NCBI GenBank assembly: GCA_017447865.1
Contig: JAFSMO010000081.1
Span: 1-52,972, forward strand
Source: Thermoguttaceae bacterium
GTDB lineage: Bacteria; Planctomycetota; Planctomycetia; Pirellulales; Thermoguttaceae
Length of the DNA stretch: 52,972 bases
Reading direction: 5' to 3'
Shown here in pieces: positions 7,226 to 16,086 of this stretch (positions are counted from its first letter, which is position 1; every line of letters begins with the position of its first letter). The notes beneath the pieces are model-generated. The model saw only the letters and a program-made list of their open reading frames with translations. It was not told where the DNA came from and searched no databases. The translations under genes and the position numbers were made by a program.

Positions 7226-8620
7226 TCAGAAATTACGCGGGATCTCGTACCCCTTGGTTTCCTGACGGGCGTAGAACGTCGCGGCCTGGTCGTCGCCGAC
7301 GATCTTTTCCGCCTTCGGGTCCCACTTGACTTCACGGTTCAGACGGGCCGCGATGCCGCACATGTGACAGCAGTTCATGGCCTGGACGTGAGAAACGACG
7401 TCCGAAACGCACGTGCCGCCTTCACGCACGCAGCGGATGAAGTTCTCTTTGTGCCCCTCAAACGGCTTGCCGTGGAACAGCTCGCGGTAATCGTCCTCGG
7501 TGAACGCATCAGGCGGAAGCTCCTCGACCGGCTTGCCCTTGCAGCGGCCGCGGCTGACGTGGAAGCGGCCCTTGGTTCCCTCGAAGAGGATCCCGTTGCC
7601 GTCGGGCGAGCCACTGACGACGTGCATTTCGATGCCGTTTTCGAACATGCACTTGATGTCGAACCGGTCGCTCGTGTTGTAACGATTGTCCACGGTCGGG
7701 TAGCCGTCCTTGAACTCCACCGGGTGATGGGCGTCCGTGCCGTCGAACGAGATCGGGCCGGTGCCGGGCGTCTGAAGGTTAAGCGCCCAGAGAGCGCAGT
7801 CGATGTGGTGCGCGCCCCAGTCGGTGAACTTGCCGCCGGAGTACTCGTACCACCAGCGGAACTCGTAGTGGCAGCGGGTGTGGCCGAAATTGCCGTCGCG
7901 ATTGTTGTTGATCGTTTCGCCGAGGAATTCGTGACGCGGAGCCGGGCCCTGCCACATTTCCCAGTCGAGCGAGGCGGGAACGTCCATCTTCGGAATGTCG
8001 CCGGACGTCGGGGAGCCGCCAATGTCGCACGTGATCTTTTTCACGTCTCCGATGTAGCCCTTGCGGACCAGAAGCGTCGCCAGGACGAACTGGTCGCGCT
8101 GGCAGCGCTGCCACGTGCCGATCTGGAACGCCTTGCCGTATTTCTCGCAGGCGCGGCGGATGATCTGGTTTTCCTCGAGCGTCAGCGTCAGCGGCTTCTG
8201 GCAGAAAACGTGCTTGCCCGCCATGAGCGCTTCGACCGCGATTTTGACGTGCCAGTGGTCCGGCGTGACGATCGAAACGACGTCGATGTCGTCGCGGTCG
8301 AGGATCCGGCGGTAGTCCTTGTACGTGTCCGGCTGGATGACCTGGCCGTTGGCGTCGCGCTTGCCGATGCCGGAGCGGAGGGTGCGGGCGATGCCGTAGT
8401 TTTCGTCCACGTCGCAGATGGCGACGATGTCGGTGAGGCCGTTAAAGCCGTGCGCGTCGCCCAGCCCCATGCTTCCGACGCCGATGCAGCCCATGCGCAG
8501 GCGGTCGCTGGGGGCCTGCGCCCAAACCGGTTTCGGGGCGGTGGTCACGGGGATCGCCGTCGCCATGGCGGCCGCGGCGGCTGAGGTCCTGAGAAAATCA
8601 CGGCGGGATAATTGATTCAT
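7226..8620 (-). CDS. Tat-exported Gfo/Idh/MocA family oxidoreductase
   Basis: 464 residues with a twin-arginine signal (SRRDFLRTS, then AAAAAMATAIPV, cleavage near VWAQA), a Rossmann NAD(P)-binding region (GCIGVGSMGLGDAHG, about 44-58) and the family lysine region in the form GKHVFCQKPLTLT. The C-terminal half (REWWYEYSGGK-like: RWWYEYSGGKFTDWGAHHID) is typical of secreted PVC members. The family oxidises or reduces sugars and inositols with a tightly bound nicotinamide cofactor; the substrate cannot be told. It is GC-rich, unlike the genes on either side, is monocistronic by its own promoter (8717) and terminator (7161), and resembles the second member at 14577. Confidence 0.9.
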   Translation of the reverse strand: MNQLSRRDFLRTSAAAAAMATAIPVTTAPKPVWAQAPSDRLRMGCIGVGSMGLGDAHGFNGLTDIVAICDVDENYGIARTLRSGIGKRDANGQVIQPDTYKDYRRILDRDDIDVVSIVTPDHWHVKIAVEALMAGKHVFCQKPLTLTLEENQIIRRACEKYGKAFQIGTWQRCQRDQFVLATLLVRKGYIGDVKKITCDIGGSPTSGDIPKMDVPASLDWEMWQGPAPRHEFLGETINNNRDGNFGHTRCHYEFRWWYEYSGGKFTDWGAHHIDCALWALNLQTPGTGPISFDGTDAHHPVEFKDGYPTVDNRYNTSDRFDIKCMFENGIEMHVVSGSPDGNGILFEGTKGRFHVSRGRCKGKPVEELPPDAFTEDDYRELFHGKPFEGHKENFIRCVREGGTCVSDVVSHVQAMNCCHMCGIAARLNREVKWDPKAEKIVGDDQAATFYARQETKGYEIPRNF

Positions 8621-8716
8621 GTGGTTGTTCCCTGTTTAAATCTTTTCAAGTAAATGTTTGTTGGCAACCTCTAAAAACCTGGTTTTTATCCAAAGGTTGC
8701 CAATCCCATATCTTCC

Positions 8717-8745
8717 ATTATAGCAAAAGAAAAATACGTTGTCAA
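8717..8745 (-). promoter_or_regulatory. Consensus sigma70-type promoter
   Basis: On the minus strand TTGACA (8740-8745), 17-bp spacer, TATAAT (8717-8722): both boxes match the consensus exactly. It drives the oxidoreductase gene at 7226-8620, leaving a leader of about 90 bases in which I see no riboswitch. Confidence 0.85.
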
Positions 8746-8872
8746 GGAGTTTCGAAGGGATGAGGGAATTTCCTGGACATTTTTTTTGAAAAACTGGAAT
8801 ACTTAATGTGGAAAGGGTCCCAATATTTAGGAAGGCCACAACCAGTCAGTTAGGTATTCCTGGATGATCCAT

Positions 8873-10489
8873 TCATTTAGGATTACTTGTCATTCTGGGA
8901 ATTCTCTCGAATAACTTGTCAATTTGGTTTTTAACATCCTCAAACGACTCACGCATATTCATTTCCGTGCCTTGAGCGCGTCGGCGATTGTCCGGGGCTA
9001 AAATCCGACAATCGGTTTTGTCATATTTTTTGACTTTTTTATATTCTTTTGCCTTTTGTTTATAAATTTTTTTCTTTTCGTTCAGCGCTTTTTTCAATTT
9101 GATCCTTTCCGCTTTGTATTCTTTCTTCACAACGTTTTCTTCTTCAGTGTACTTTACGTTGTTGATTTCTTTGTTCCACTCTTTTTTCATTAATTCGTAT
9201 TCATAAGTCATTTCCTCATATTCCATTTTGGCTTCATAGTATGCCATTTTCTTTAACATACATTCGGCAAGTTGCTGATCATTAGGCTTTGCTTCTTCTT
9301 TTTCGCTTTTTTTGGTGATTTGCAGTTTCCAGCCTTTATATTCCTCCAGCGTTATCCACGCACTGCTATCCGGGGTCTTTAATGCATTGATATTAAATTT
9401 GTCCTGGATCGGATTGATCAGTTTCCACCAATCTTCCGGCAGGGGAGATTCGCCATATTTTTGAACCAGACGCTCTTTGATGATCTCGAATATTTCAAGC
9501 ATTTCTTTTTCATCGGCCCAATGTCCCCAGGAGCGTCTGCGGTTTTCGGTATCAACGATACGATAATGGCCCGTGGCCAAATTTTTTTGAAGTTCCCAGC
9601 CGTGACACTCATCTACGACATTCCACCAGATGCGCTTATTCATCGTCTTCCAGTTCAGATTCGGCCGGACCTGGGGCGCTACAATTTCGTAAATGAAGGA
9701 ATTGTGAAGATTTTTATACACATTCAGGTATTTGCAATGAGAAAAGGACTTGGGAATAACAAATTCATGGAATTTGTCCGCAGGATAATCTTTGGATTTG
9801 TAACCCGTTCCCAAAGCGGCATGCTTTTCGCCTATCCAGGAATAAAATGCCAAGGCAATGTCCTGTGTGTTGATGATATTGTCAACTGGTTCCCTGGATA
9901 CCTGATAGGTGGCGGCAATATCCGGATCGTCATTATCGATGGCGGCCCCTGCGAGGATGATTTTCCTTATGACAATTTTCTCGTTATCATTTTGGTTCCT
10001 GTTAAACTCCAATAACTTTGCCGCAGTGCGAACAACAATGCGTGCCCCAAGCGAATACCCGGCCAAAACCAGACGATTCTGGTCACTCGGGGGCATTCTT
10101 TTTATCTCCTCAGCAAGATATTGCGAATAATCATCAGCAATTTTAACCGCTTCTTTCCACTTTCTTTTTGAGGTCATCAAGGGTGAATCCCAACATTGCA
10201 TGATGACACCATCGGTATCAGAGGCCTTGGCGTCAGGATAGATTTTGAGCAAAGTTTGTCTTTCGCTTTGAAAATCCTGTTGAAAGAATTTGATCCCATG
10301 AATAAACCAGACAATGGGTTTCTCTTCGCCAGGTTGAACTTCAGCATACCCGGAATCGGTTATTTCAGAATATACAATTCCAGCTGGTATATTGTCATTC
10401 CCGCCATGTTTCTTTATTTCTGCCAGAGCGAATGACACCAACGTGACGGAAACCAGACATGAGATTATAAGATTACGGATTTTTTTCAT
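8873..10489 (-). CDS. Secreted alpha/beta-hydrolase with C-terminal coiled coil
   Basis: 538 residues, signal peptide 1-23 (ending FALA), then an alpha/beta-hydrolase core with an oxyanion-type IVWFIHGIKFF at about 59-69 and a nucleophile elbow GYSLG (Ser146). It resembles serine esterase/lipase groups of the DUF726/DUF900 kind, but I cannot assign a substrate. The middle (about 285-335) is unassigned and Trp-rich. Residues about 415-500 are a highly charged Lys/Glu helix likely to form a coiled coil (KKEYKAERIKLKKAL, EKKKIYKQKAKEYKKVKKY). AT-rich relative to the metabolic genes downstream. Ribosome site AAAGGA; own promoter at 10553. Confidence 0.7.
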   Translation of the reverse strand: MKKIRNLIISCLVSVTLVSFALAEIKKHGGNDNIPAGIVYSEITDSGYAEVQPGEEKPIVWFIHGIKFFQQDFQSERQTLLKIYPDAKASDTDGVIMQCWDSPLMTSKRKWKEAVKIADDYSQYLAEEIKRMPPSDQNRLVLAGYSLGARIVVRTAAKLLEFNRNQNDNEKIVIRKIILAGAAIDNDDPDIAATYQVSREPVDNIINTQDIALAFYSWIGEKHAALGTGYKSKDYPADKFHEFVIPKSFSHCKYLNVYKNLHNSFIYEIVAPQVRPNLNWKTMNKRIWWNVVDECHGWELQKNLATGHYRIVDTENRRRSWGHWADEKEMLEIFEIIKERLVQKYGESPLPEDWWKLINPIQDKFNINALKTPDSSAWITLEEYKGWKLQITKKSEKEEAKPNDQQLAECMLKKMAYYEAKMEYEEMTYEYELMKKEWNKEINNVKYTEEENVVKKEYKAERIKLKKALNEKKKIYKQKAKEYKKVKKYDKTDCRILAPDNRRRAQGTEMNMRESFEDVKNQIDKLFERIPRMTSNPK

Positions 10490-10552
10490 CGAAATTATCC
10501 TTTGTGGGAATTGTATGAGTGGTGGCTGTTTCTGAAAATCTCGTTAAATTAC

Positions 10553-10580
10553 ATTATAACATACGAAAATCCGTTGTCAA
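10553..10580 (-). promoter_or_regulatory. Consensus sigma70-type promoter
   Basis: On the minus strand TTGACA (10575-10580), 16-bp spacer, TATAAT (10553-10558). It drives the hydrolase at 8873-10489 and shares the sequence CCTTGACAACG with the promoter at 8717. Confidence 0.82.
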
Positions 10581-10629
10581 GGGATTTTACAGAAAGGAAA
10601 TTTTGGGAATATTCGCCCTGCCCTCTCTC

Positions 10630-10657
10630 TTGTCAAAAAGATGCCGTATGATATAAT
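10630..10657 (+). promoter_or_regulatory. Sigma70-type promoter for the metallopeptidase gene
   Basis: TTGTCA (10630-10635), 16-bp spacer, TATAAT (10652-10657), divergent from the promoter at 10553. The -10 box lies about 80 bp before the ATG at 10739. Confidence 0.75.
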
Positions 10658-10738
10658 ACCTAAAAATCCCACAGATCCAAGAGCAGTTTTTATGTTTTGC
10701 TCTGCAGAGTGGAAAAGCGGAACCCCTGTTTAACGAAA

Positions 10739-11467
10739 ATGAAACGTTTATTATTTTTATTTTCTGTTTCGTTTCTGATTCTGACCGAGTCGCTTGACGC
10801 CGGGGAGGAGAAAACTTACGCGCCGTACGTTCCCACGTCGGAGTACGCTCCGCGCGACGTTTGCGGCTGGACCGTTTACGCTGCGGCCGACCTGATAGCC
10901 GATCCGGAACTGGACGAACGCGCCATGAACCTCATCTCCCTGCAGCTGGAGCAGATCCGGGTCCTTCTTCCGGCGGAGGCGGTCAAGGAGCTTCAGAAAA
11001 CGCCGTTCTGGATCCAGAAAAAGGACCCGACGTACTTCGTGCCGTGCTACCACGTCAGCCGGGAGTGGCTTTTGACCCACGGCGTCAATCCGGACAAAAC
11101 CGGCGCGATCGACATTCCAAACGCTCAGTATATGCTCGACGAATACGACCGCCAGCCCATGATGCTGCTGCACGAACTGGCGCACGCGTATCATTTCAAG
11201 ACGGTCGAAAACGGCGAGCGAAACGAAACGATCCTCAGCGCCTACCGGAACGCGATGGAGCAGAAACTCTACGAGCGGGTCCTGAACTTCTTCCAGCGGG
11301 AAGAGAAAGCCTACGCGACGACCAACCCGATGGAGTATTTCGCCGAGCTGACGGAATGTTATTTCGGGGAAAACGACTTCTACCCGTTCGTCAAGACCGA
11401 ATTCCGCCGACACGACCCTGTCGGGTTTGAAATGATCGAAACGATCTGGGGAATTTCAAAGCAGTAA
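10739..11467 (+). CDS. Secreted zinc metallopeptidase-like protein
   Basis: 242 residues when started at MKRLL, which gives a normal signal peptide (1-21); the longer frame from 10697 would put 14 polar residues in front of it. The HELAHAYH motif (His145, Glu146, His149) is the zinc site of gluzincin-type peptidases, and Glu203 in NPMEYFAELTE, 54 residues on, is the probable third ligand. Short secreted proteins of this design are common in PVC bacteria and may process proteins or be inactive relatives of the lethal-factor-like peptidases. It converges on the leucine-rich-repeat gene, 24 bp apart. Confidence 0.72.
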   Translation: MKRLLFLFSVSFLILTESLDAGEEKTYAPYVPTSEYAPRDVCGWTVYAAADLIADPELDERAMNLISLQLEQIRVLLPAEAVKELQKTPFWIQKKDPTYFVPCYHVSREWLLTHGVNPDKTGAIDIPNAQYMLDEYDRQPMMLLHELAHAYHFKTVENGERNETILSAYRNAMEQKLYERVLNFFQREEKAYATTNPMEYFAELTECYFGENDFYPFVKTEFRRHDPVGFEMIETIWGISKQ

Positions 11468-11491
11468 CCACAAAAATTAACTCGTCAGATA

Positions 11492-13744
11492 CTATTGTGG
11501 CCTTTGGATCTTGAGCTTGCCGCACCCGTCAAACGCCCCCTCCATAACACGTGTGGCGGGTGGAATATGGAAATCGCCGGTCTTGCCCGCGGGACACTGG
11601 ATCAGGTCGGTCCCATCGGCACTGTAGAGTACCCCATCCACACTTTTGAAGTTTGGATTTCCGGATTCGACAAGTATCTCTTTCAGGCTTTGACAGTCGG
11701 AAAACGAGCATTCAACGGTTTTAACACTTGCCGGTAGCGTGACGGATACGAGGCTTCGACAGTTCGCGAAGCAACCAACTCCAATGAATTCCAGACCTTC
11801 CTGAAATTCCACGGATCTCAGATTCCTGCAATTCAGAAACGTAAAGGCTTCCAGTCGGGTCAGGCCGGAAGGGAGTTTAACGATTTCGAGAGACTCGCAC
11901 ATCTCGAAAGCCATTTGCCCGACAGACGTCACATTCGGGTGAAGTTCCACGGAAATAAGGTTCCAGCAACCGCTAAAAGCCGAATCTCCAATCGAATTCA
12001 GTGACGAGGGCAGTTCAAAGGATCGCAGCTGTACGCAATTACAGAACGCGCAGTCACCCAGCCGTGAAACTCCGTCGGGAAGCGTAACACGTGTAAGTTT
12101 TTCGCACCCCGCGAACGCGGATTCGGCAATGGATTTTACGCCGGCCGGGACGATGAACTCACCGTTCTTGCCAGCCGGACATTGCAGAAATTCTTCACCG
12201 GTGGCGGTCAGGAGCGTACCGTTCACGCTTTGAAAACACGAATTTCCCTCCTCGACGAGGATCTCTGTGAGGTTTACGCAGTCACTAAACGCCGCTCTTC
12301 CGACTTCTGTGACATTTCGTGGAATGAAGATCGATTTCAGCCCTTGGCATCCAGAAAAGGCCCCTCTTCCGATTTTCGTGATATTTCGAGGAATGACCGC
12401 TTTTTTCAGGCTCCGGCAATCTGCGAACGTACCCGGTTCTATTTCGGTGATGTTTTCAGGAATATCAAGTGTTTCCAGAGATAAACAGTCCTCAAACGCC
12501 CCTCCGCCTATTTTCGTGACGCTTGTGGGGATTTTCAAGGACTTCAACACCCTGCAACCGGCAAAGGCCCCCGCCCTGATTTCCGTCACGCCTTCGGGAA
12601 TCGTATAATCGCCGCCTTTCCCGGCAGGAAACTGAACTAGCGTCTTGCCGTCCGCGGTAAAGAGGGCTCCATCTTGACTCCTGAAATTCCGGTTTTCTTT
12701 ATCGACCTGGATCTCTGTCAACCGGTAACAATAAGAAAAGGCCATTTCACCGATGGTTTCCAGATTTTTGGGAAGCCGGACCGACTCAAGCTCCTGGCAA
12801 TTATAAAACGCCCCGTCCCGAATGTGCAAAAGGGACTCAGGAAAGTGGATCGCGGAAAGATTCCAGTCCGCGAGAAAGGCTTTTTCCTCAATTTCAGTCA
12901 CTCCCTCCGGGATGGTATATTCGCAGGCCCACACTTTCTTTTCGTGATACCGGTAAAACACCGCGGATTCCGGAGGAACACCCGAGGTAAGGATAAAATG
13001 TTCAAACGTAATGTCGTGCTCCAGGGCGACGCAAATCAGCTCGTCCATGAGGTCGCGTGTTTCGGTCGCTTGAAGCGTTCTATCGTCGTAGAAAAAGATT
13101 TTCTCATATCGGGTTTCAGAGGCCAATATCGACTTTACGGCTTTGACCGCCTCGTCGATGGACGAAAATTCTTCGACTTCTCGCTCAGGAAAGCCGAACG
13201 TGATGAAAAAGACCGGCGTTTCCGGCGATTTTTCACGCGCTTCCACGATGAGAGAACGGACCAGTTCTTCAGCCTCCTTGAGCGGTGTTTGGGGAATCGT
13301 GGCTTTCTTCTGCCTCATGCAGTGCCAGTACGGTATGAAGTCCGTGGGCGGGAGGACGTGCTCGCTTGTCAACCCGCTTTTTTCCGCATACGTGAGCAGT
13401 TTCACATAGTCCGGATGAAGCTCCGGCGTGTCTGCCATCCTCCGATTCATGGAGTCACTGTAAAAAAGGCGCACCACGTCATATTTCTCACGCATCGGGC
13501 TCTGCTCGAGGAACAGAAGCGCCTCTTCCGTCGGCATGACCTTGCCGAACATCTCCATTTTCAGGACGTCGTTCTCATCCAGCGACAGGGTGACACTAAA
13601 CATTCGTTCCTCTTGGGGCGCAGTATCCTCCGCAGCCCAAATCATGCAGGACATCAAGGAACAAAAAACGAACAGGCGGAACAGTATTTTCACGACGAGC
13701 CTGACCATACAGGAGATAAAAAACAGCGGCATCCCAAGCCTCAT
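11492..13744 (-). CDS. Secreted BspA-type leucine-rich-repeat protein
   Basis: 750 residues. A hydrophobic N-terminus (about 13-40, LVVKILFRLFVFCSLMSCM) precedes an unassigned 230-residue region, then about 20 LRR_5 (TpLRR/BspA) repeats of the form IPEGVTEIxxxAFxxCxxLxxVxLP from about 270 to the end. Three blocks of a variant unit (RSQDGALFTADGK, QSVNGTLLTATGE, KSVDGVLYSADGT, each followed by AGK) break the array, as in other members. Such proteins bind host or matrix proteins or other cells. The start at 13744 is taken because GGGAGG lies 11 bases before it; ATG at 13708 would give a more typical signal peptide but has no such site. Confidence 0.85.
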   Translation of the reverse strand: MRLGMPLFFISCMVRLVVKILFRLFVFCSLMSCMIWAAEDTAPQEERMFSVTLSLDENDVLKMEMFGKVMPTEEALLFLEQSPMREKYDVVRLFYSDSMNRRMADTPELHPDYVKLLTYAEKSGLTSEHVLPPTDFIPYWHCMRQKKATIPQTPLKEAEELVRSLIVEAREKSPETPVFFITFGFPEREVEEFSSIDEAVKAVKSILASETRYEKIFFYDDRTLQATETRDLMDELICVALEHDITFEHFILTSGVPPESAVFYRYHEKKVWACEYTIPEGVTEIEEKAFLADWNLSAIHFPESLLHIRDGAFYNCQELESVRLPKNLETIGEMAFSYCYRLTEIQVDKENRNFRSQDGALFTADGKTLVQFPAGKGGDYTIPEGVTEIRAGAFAGCRVLKSLKIPTSVTKIGGGAFEDCLSLETLDIPENITEIEPGTFADCRSLKKAVIPRNITKIGRGAFSGCQGLKSIFIPRNVTEVGRAAFSDCVNLTEILVEEGNSCFQSVNGTLLTATGEEFLQCPAGKNGEFIVPAGVKSIAESAFAGCEKLTRVTLPDGVSRLGDCAFCNCVQLRSFELPSSLNSIGDSAFSGCWNLISVELHPNVTSVGQMAFEMCESLEIVKLPSGLTRLEAFTFLNCRNLRSVEFQEGLEFIGVGCFANCRSLVSVTLPASVKTVECSFSDCQSLKEILVESGNPNFKSVDGVLYSADGTDLIQCPAGKTGDFHIPPATRVMEGAFDGCGKLKIQRPQ

Positions 13745-13788
13745 CCATAGTTAAACCTCCCTTTTTGGGGGGAGGTCTGAAACGTTGA

Positions 13789-14487
13789 TCACAGCTTTTT
13801 GAGGTAAATGTTCTTGAACTGAACGGTCATCGGCGGGCCGGGATGAATCTGCATCCCGAACGTGCCGGTCTTCAGCATGGACGGGTCTTCCTCGATCGTC
13901 TCGCTCATCAGGACGCCGTTGATGTAGTGCGTCATGACGTTTCCTTTCACGACGATCCGGTACGTGTTCCAGTCCTCGAAGTTGATGTTTTTCGCCAGTT
14001 CCTGCGACGTGCCGAACTGTTCCAGAACGACCGCTTTCCGGTCGGTGCCGATCTTGCATTTCTGGCCGCGGCCGGTGAGGATCCCGCCGATCTCTTCGCC
14101 GTACATGATGCCGGTGTACGCGTTGCGGGAATCGATGTCGGCCTGGTAGCCCATCAGGCCCCACTTGCGGCGGGCGTCTTTGGCGGCACGGTACATCACG
14201 CCGGAATTGCCGTGGAGGAGTTTGAAGTCGATCAGAAGCTCAAAATCGCCGACCGGCTCGCCCGTCCACGCGATGTGCATGCTGTACGGGATCTTTTTCT
14301 CGGGGGTCGAAACGCCCGTGATGCAGCCGTCCTGGACCGACCAGAACGTCGGGTCGCCCTCCCAGTTGGTCAGCGTCTTGCCGTCGAACAGGGAGACGAA
14401 ACCTTCTGGCGCCTCATTATCCACGGCAAAAGCGGCCGAGACGCAAAGCGCCCACGCCGCCAAAACGATTAATGTAAACTTTTTCAT
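13789..14487 (-). CDS. Secreted DUF1080 (3-keto-disaccharide hydrolase family) protein
   Basis: 232 residues with signal peptide (1-22, ending AFA) and one concanavalin-like DUF1080 domain: GFVSLFDGKTLTNWEG, WSVQDGCITG, FELLIDFKL, NSGVMYRA, GYQADID, WNTYRIVVKGN, HYINGVLMSE, GTFGMQIHPGPPMTVQFKNIYLK. Family members in PVC bacteria and Bacteroidetes hydrolyse 3-keto-glycosides made by Gfo/Idh/MocA-type oxidoreductases, which fits the Tat oxidoreductase gene 90 bp upstream (14577). A terminator-like hairpin lies between the two. Start taken at ATG 14487; the TTG three codons earlier is less likely. Confidence 0.88.
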   Translation of the reverse strand: MKKFTLIVLAAWALCVSAAFAVDNEAPEGFVSLFDGKTLTNWEGDPTFWSVQDGCITGVSTPEKKIPYSMHIAWTGEPVGDFELLIDFKLLHGNSGVMYRAAKDARRKWGLMGYQADIDSRNAYTGIMYGEEIGGILTGRGQKCKIGTDRKAVVLEQFGTSQELAKNINFEDWNTYRIVVKGNVMTHYINGVLMSETIEEDPSMLKTGTFGMQIHPGPPMTVQFKNIYLKKL

Positions 14488-14504
14488 GGTGCTCAAAGGT
14501 TTAA

Positions 14505-14540
14505 GGAAAAAACGCGCGAAGCGCTCGTCACGCTTCGCGC
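14505..14540 (-). terminator. Intrinsic terminator after the second oxidoreductase gene
   Basis: On the minus strand a perfect 10-bp stem (GCGCGAAGCG with its complement, 14514-14523 and 14531-14540, 7-base loop) is followed by G and TTTTTT. It sits between the stop of the 14577 gene and the DUF1080 start, so DUF1080 may be transcribed by read-through or from a promoter I do not see. Confidence 0.7.
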
Positions 14541-14541
14541 C

Positions 14542-14574
14542 AATTACGAATTACGCATTACGAATTACGCATTA
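14542..14574. repeat. Heptamer array (AATTACG unit)
   Basis: Four full 7-bp units (AATTACG, AATTACG, CATTACG, AATTACG) and a partial CATT, beginning 2 bp after the hairpin and ending 2 bp from the stop codon of the gene at 14577. One of six 7-bp-period arrays in the window. Confidence 0.85.
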
Positions 14575-14576
14575 AA

Positions 14577-15944
14577 TCAAACTTCCGGGAGTTCCCACCC
14601 TTCGCGGCGCGGACGGGAGAGGAGCTTGTTCGCTTCCGGCAGGTCGGTGAATTCTTCCTTGACCGGATCCCAGTGAACGTCCTTGCCGACCGGGGCGGTG
14701 GCGCGGACGATGTTGACCAGCTCGCAGATCGTCGTGGAGCGCTGACCGATCTCGACGTCGGCGTTGGGCGTGCCGCCGTTTTTGATGCAGTCGGCCCAGT
14801 TCTCCGCGTGGTAAACCGTTTCGTCGCGCTTGTTCTTGCATTCTTCGGGCAGCGAGGCGGCGATCTCTTTCGGGTTGGACGAGACCTTGTGACGGTTGAT
14901 CTCGATCTTCCCGTTTTCGCCGATGACGATGCAGCCCAAGCCCGGGCCGCGGTCGCCGTCCAGCTCAAAGCGGACTTCGACGCCGTTTTCGTACCACATG
15001 GTCATCCGGGCACGCGGGCCGGTCACGCGGGCCATGCCGTAGTACTGGACGCCGGTTTCTTCTTCGCCGTACGCACGGTTCGGGTATTTGCCGGAGTCGC
15101 GGATCTCGCACGGCTCTTCCAGCCGGATCCGGGTCGGGCCGGTCAGGCTCGTGCCGATGGCCATTTGCATCTGGTCGAACGAGTGGGTCCCCCAGCCGGA
15201 AACGCCGAAGCAAAGACCGCCGGCGTCGTAGTCGGCCCAGCGCGTCCAGCCGAACTGGATCTCCGGGATGCACGCGCGCAGTTTCGCCTGGTTGGTCCAC
15301 GTGTTCCACCAGTCCGGGCAGTCTTTCGGGTCCATGTAGTACTTCGGTTCATCCGGGACCGGGTACGGCCCGACGAAGTTGGGGACCAGGACGGTCTTGA
15401 CCTTGCCGATGACGCCGTTGGCGACCTGCTCGCACGCCCACTTGCAAAGCGGCAGGGAGCGCTGCTGCGTGCCGACCTGAACGACCTTCTTGAGCTTGCG
15501 GGCGGCGTTGACCAGCGCGCGGCCTTCTTTGATCGTCAGCGCCATCGGCTTTTCCATGTAGATGTGCACGCCCATGAGCATGGCCTGGATCCCGACCCAA
15601 ACGCGCTGGTGGGTGGTCGTTTCGACGTGCACGCCGTCGAGCTTCTGCTCCTCGATCATTTTGCGGAAGTCGGTGTACCGCGGAAGATCCGGGAATTTCT
15701 TCGCCGCATCGTCCAGACGAGGCTCGAAAACGTCGCAGACGCCGCCGATCTCGATGTTCCGGGCGGTTTTCAGGTAGCTGTTCAGGAAGCCACGGCCGCG
15801 GCCGCCCTGACCGATGATGCCGACGCGGACGCGTTCGCTCGGAGCCGCTTCATCCGCCAGACCGAGCGTGCTGGCCGAGACCAGGATCGGAACGCTCACC
15901 GCCGCCGATTTCAAAAGAGTACGTCTTGAGAGTTTCTGATTCAT
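14577..15944 (-). CDS. Tat-exported Gfo/Idh/MocA family oxidoreductase
   Basis: 455 residues from ATG 15944, preceded by AAAGGA; the open frame extends further upstream but the Tat signal SRRTLLKSA, at residues 5-13, fixes the start. Rossmann region GIIGQGGRGRG (about 40-50), family lysine motif GVHIYMEKPMALT, then the C-terminal domain with WTNQAKLRACIPEIQFGWTRWADYD (split: WTNQAKLRAC, FGWTRWADYD) typical of the PVC subgroup. Likely oxidises a sugar or glycoside at C3 outside or in the periplasm, handing 3-keto product to DUF1080-type hydrolases such as the next gene. Substrate unknown. Confidence 0.9.
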   Translation of the reverse strand: MNQKLSRRTLLKSAAVSVPILVSASTLGLADEAAPSERVRVGIIGQGGRGRGFLNSYLKTARNIEIGGVCDVFEPRLDDAAKKFPDLPRYTDFRKMIEEQKLDGVHVETTTHQRVWVGIQAMLMGVHIYMEKPMALTIKEGRALVNAARKLKKVVQVGTQQRSLPLCKWACEQVANGVIGKVKTVLVPNFVGPYPVPDEPKYYMDPKDCPDWWNTWTNQAKLRACIPEIQFGWTRWADYDAGGLCFGVSGWGTHSFDQMQMAIGTSLTGPTRIRLEEPCEIRDSGKYPNRAYGEEETGVQYYGMARVTGPRARMTMWYENGVEVRFELDGDRGPGLGCIVIGENGKIEINRHKVSSNPKEIAASLPEECKNKRDETVYHAENWADCIKNGGTPNADVEIGQRSTTICELVNIVRATAPVGKDVHWDPVKEEFTDLPEANKLLSRPRREGWELPEV

Positions 15945-16086
15945 GGGATTCCTTTCATTCTTGAAGGCAGGATAAAATTTCAGGCACGTAGATGCCTTTT
16001 CTTTTATTTTTAACATAATACGAAAAAAATGCAAGAGGGCCAAGCGAAAAAAAATGAAAGTCAGACAAAACAAAAACCCTTTCAAA

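Noticed and set aside
8636..8839. 67-residue minus-strand open frame
   Set aside because: It overlaps the perfect promoter at 8717 and has no supporting features.
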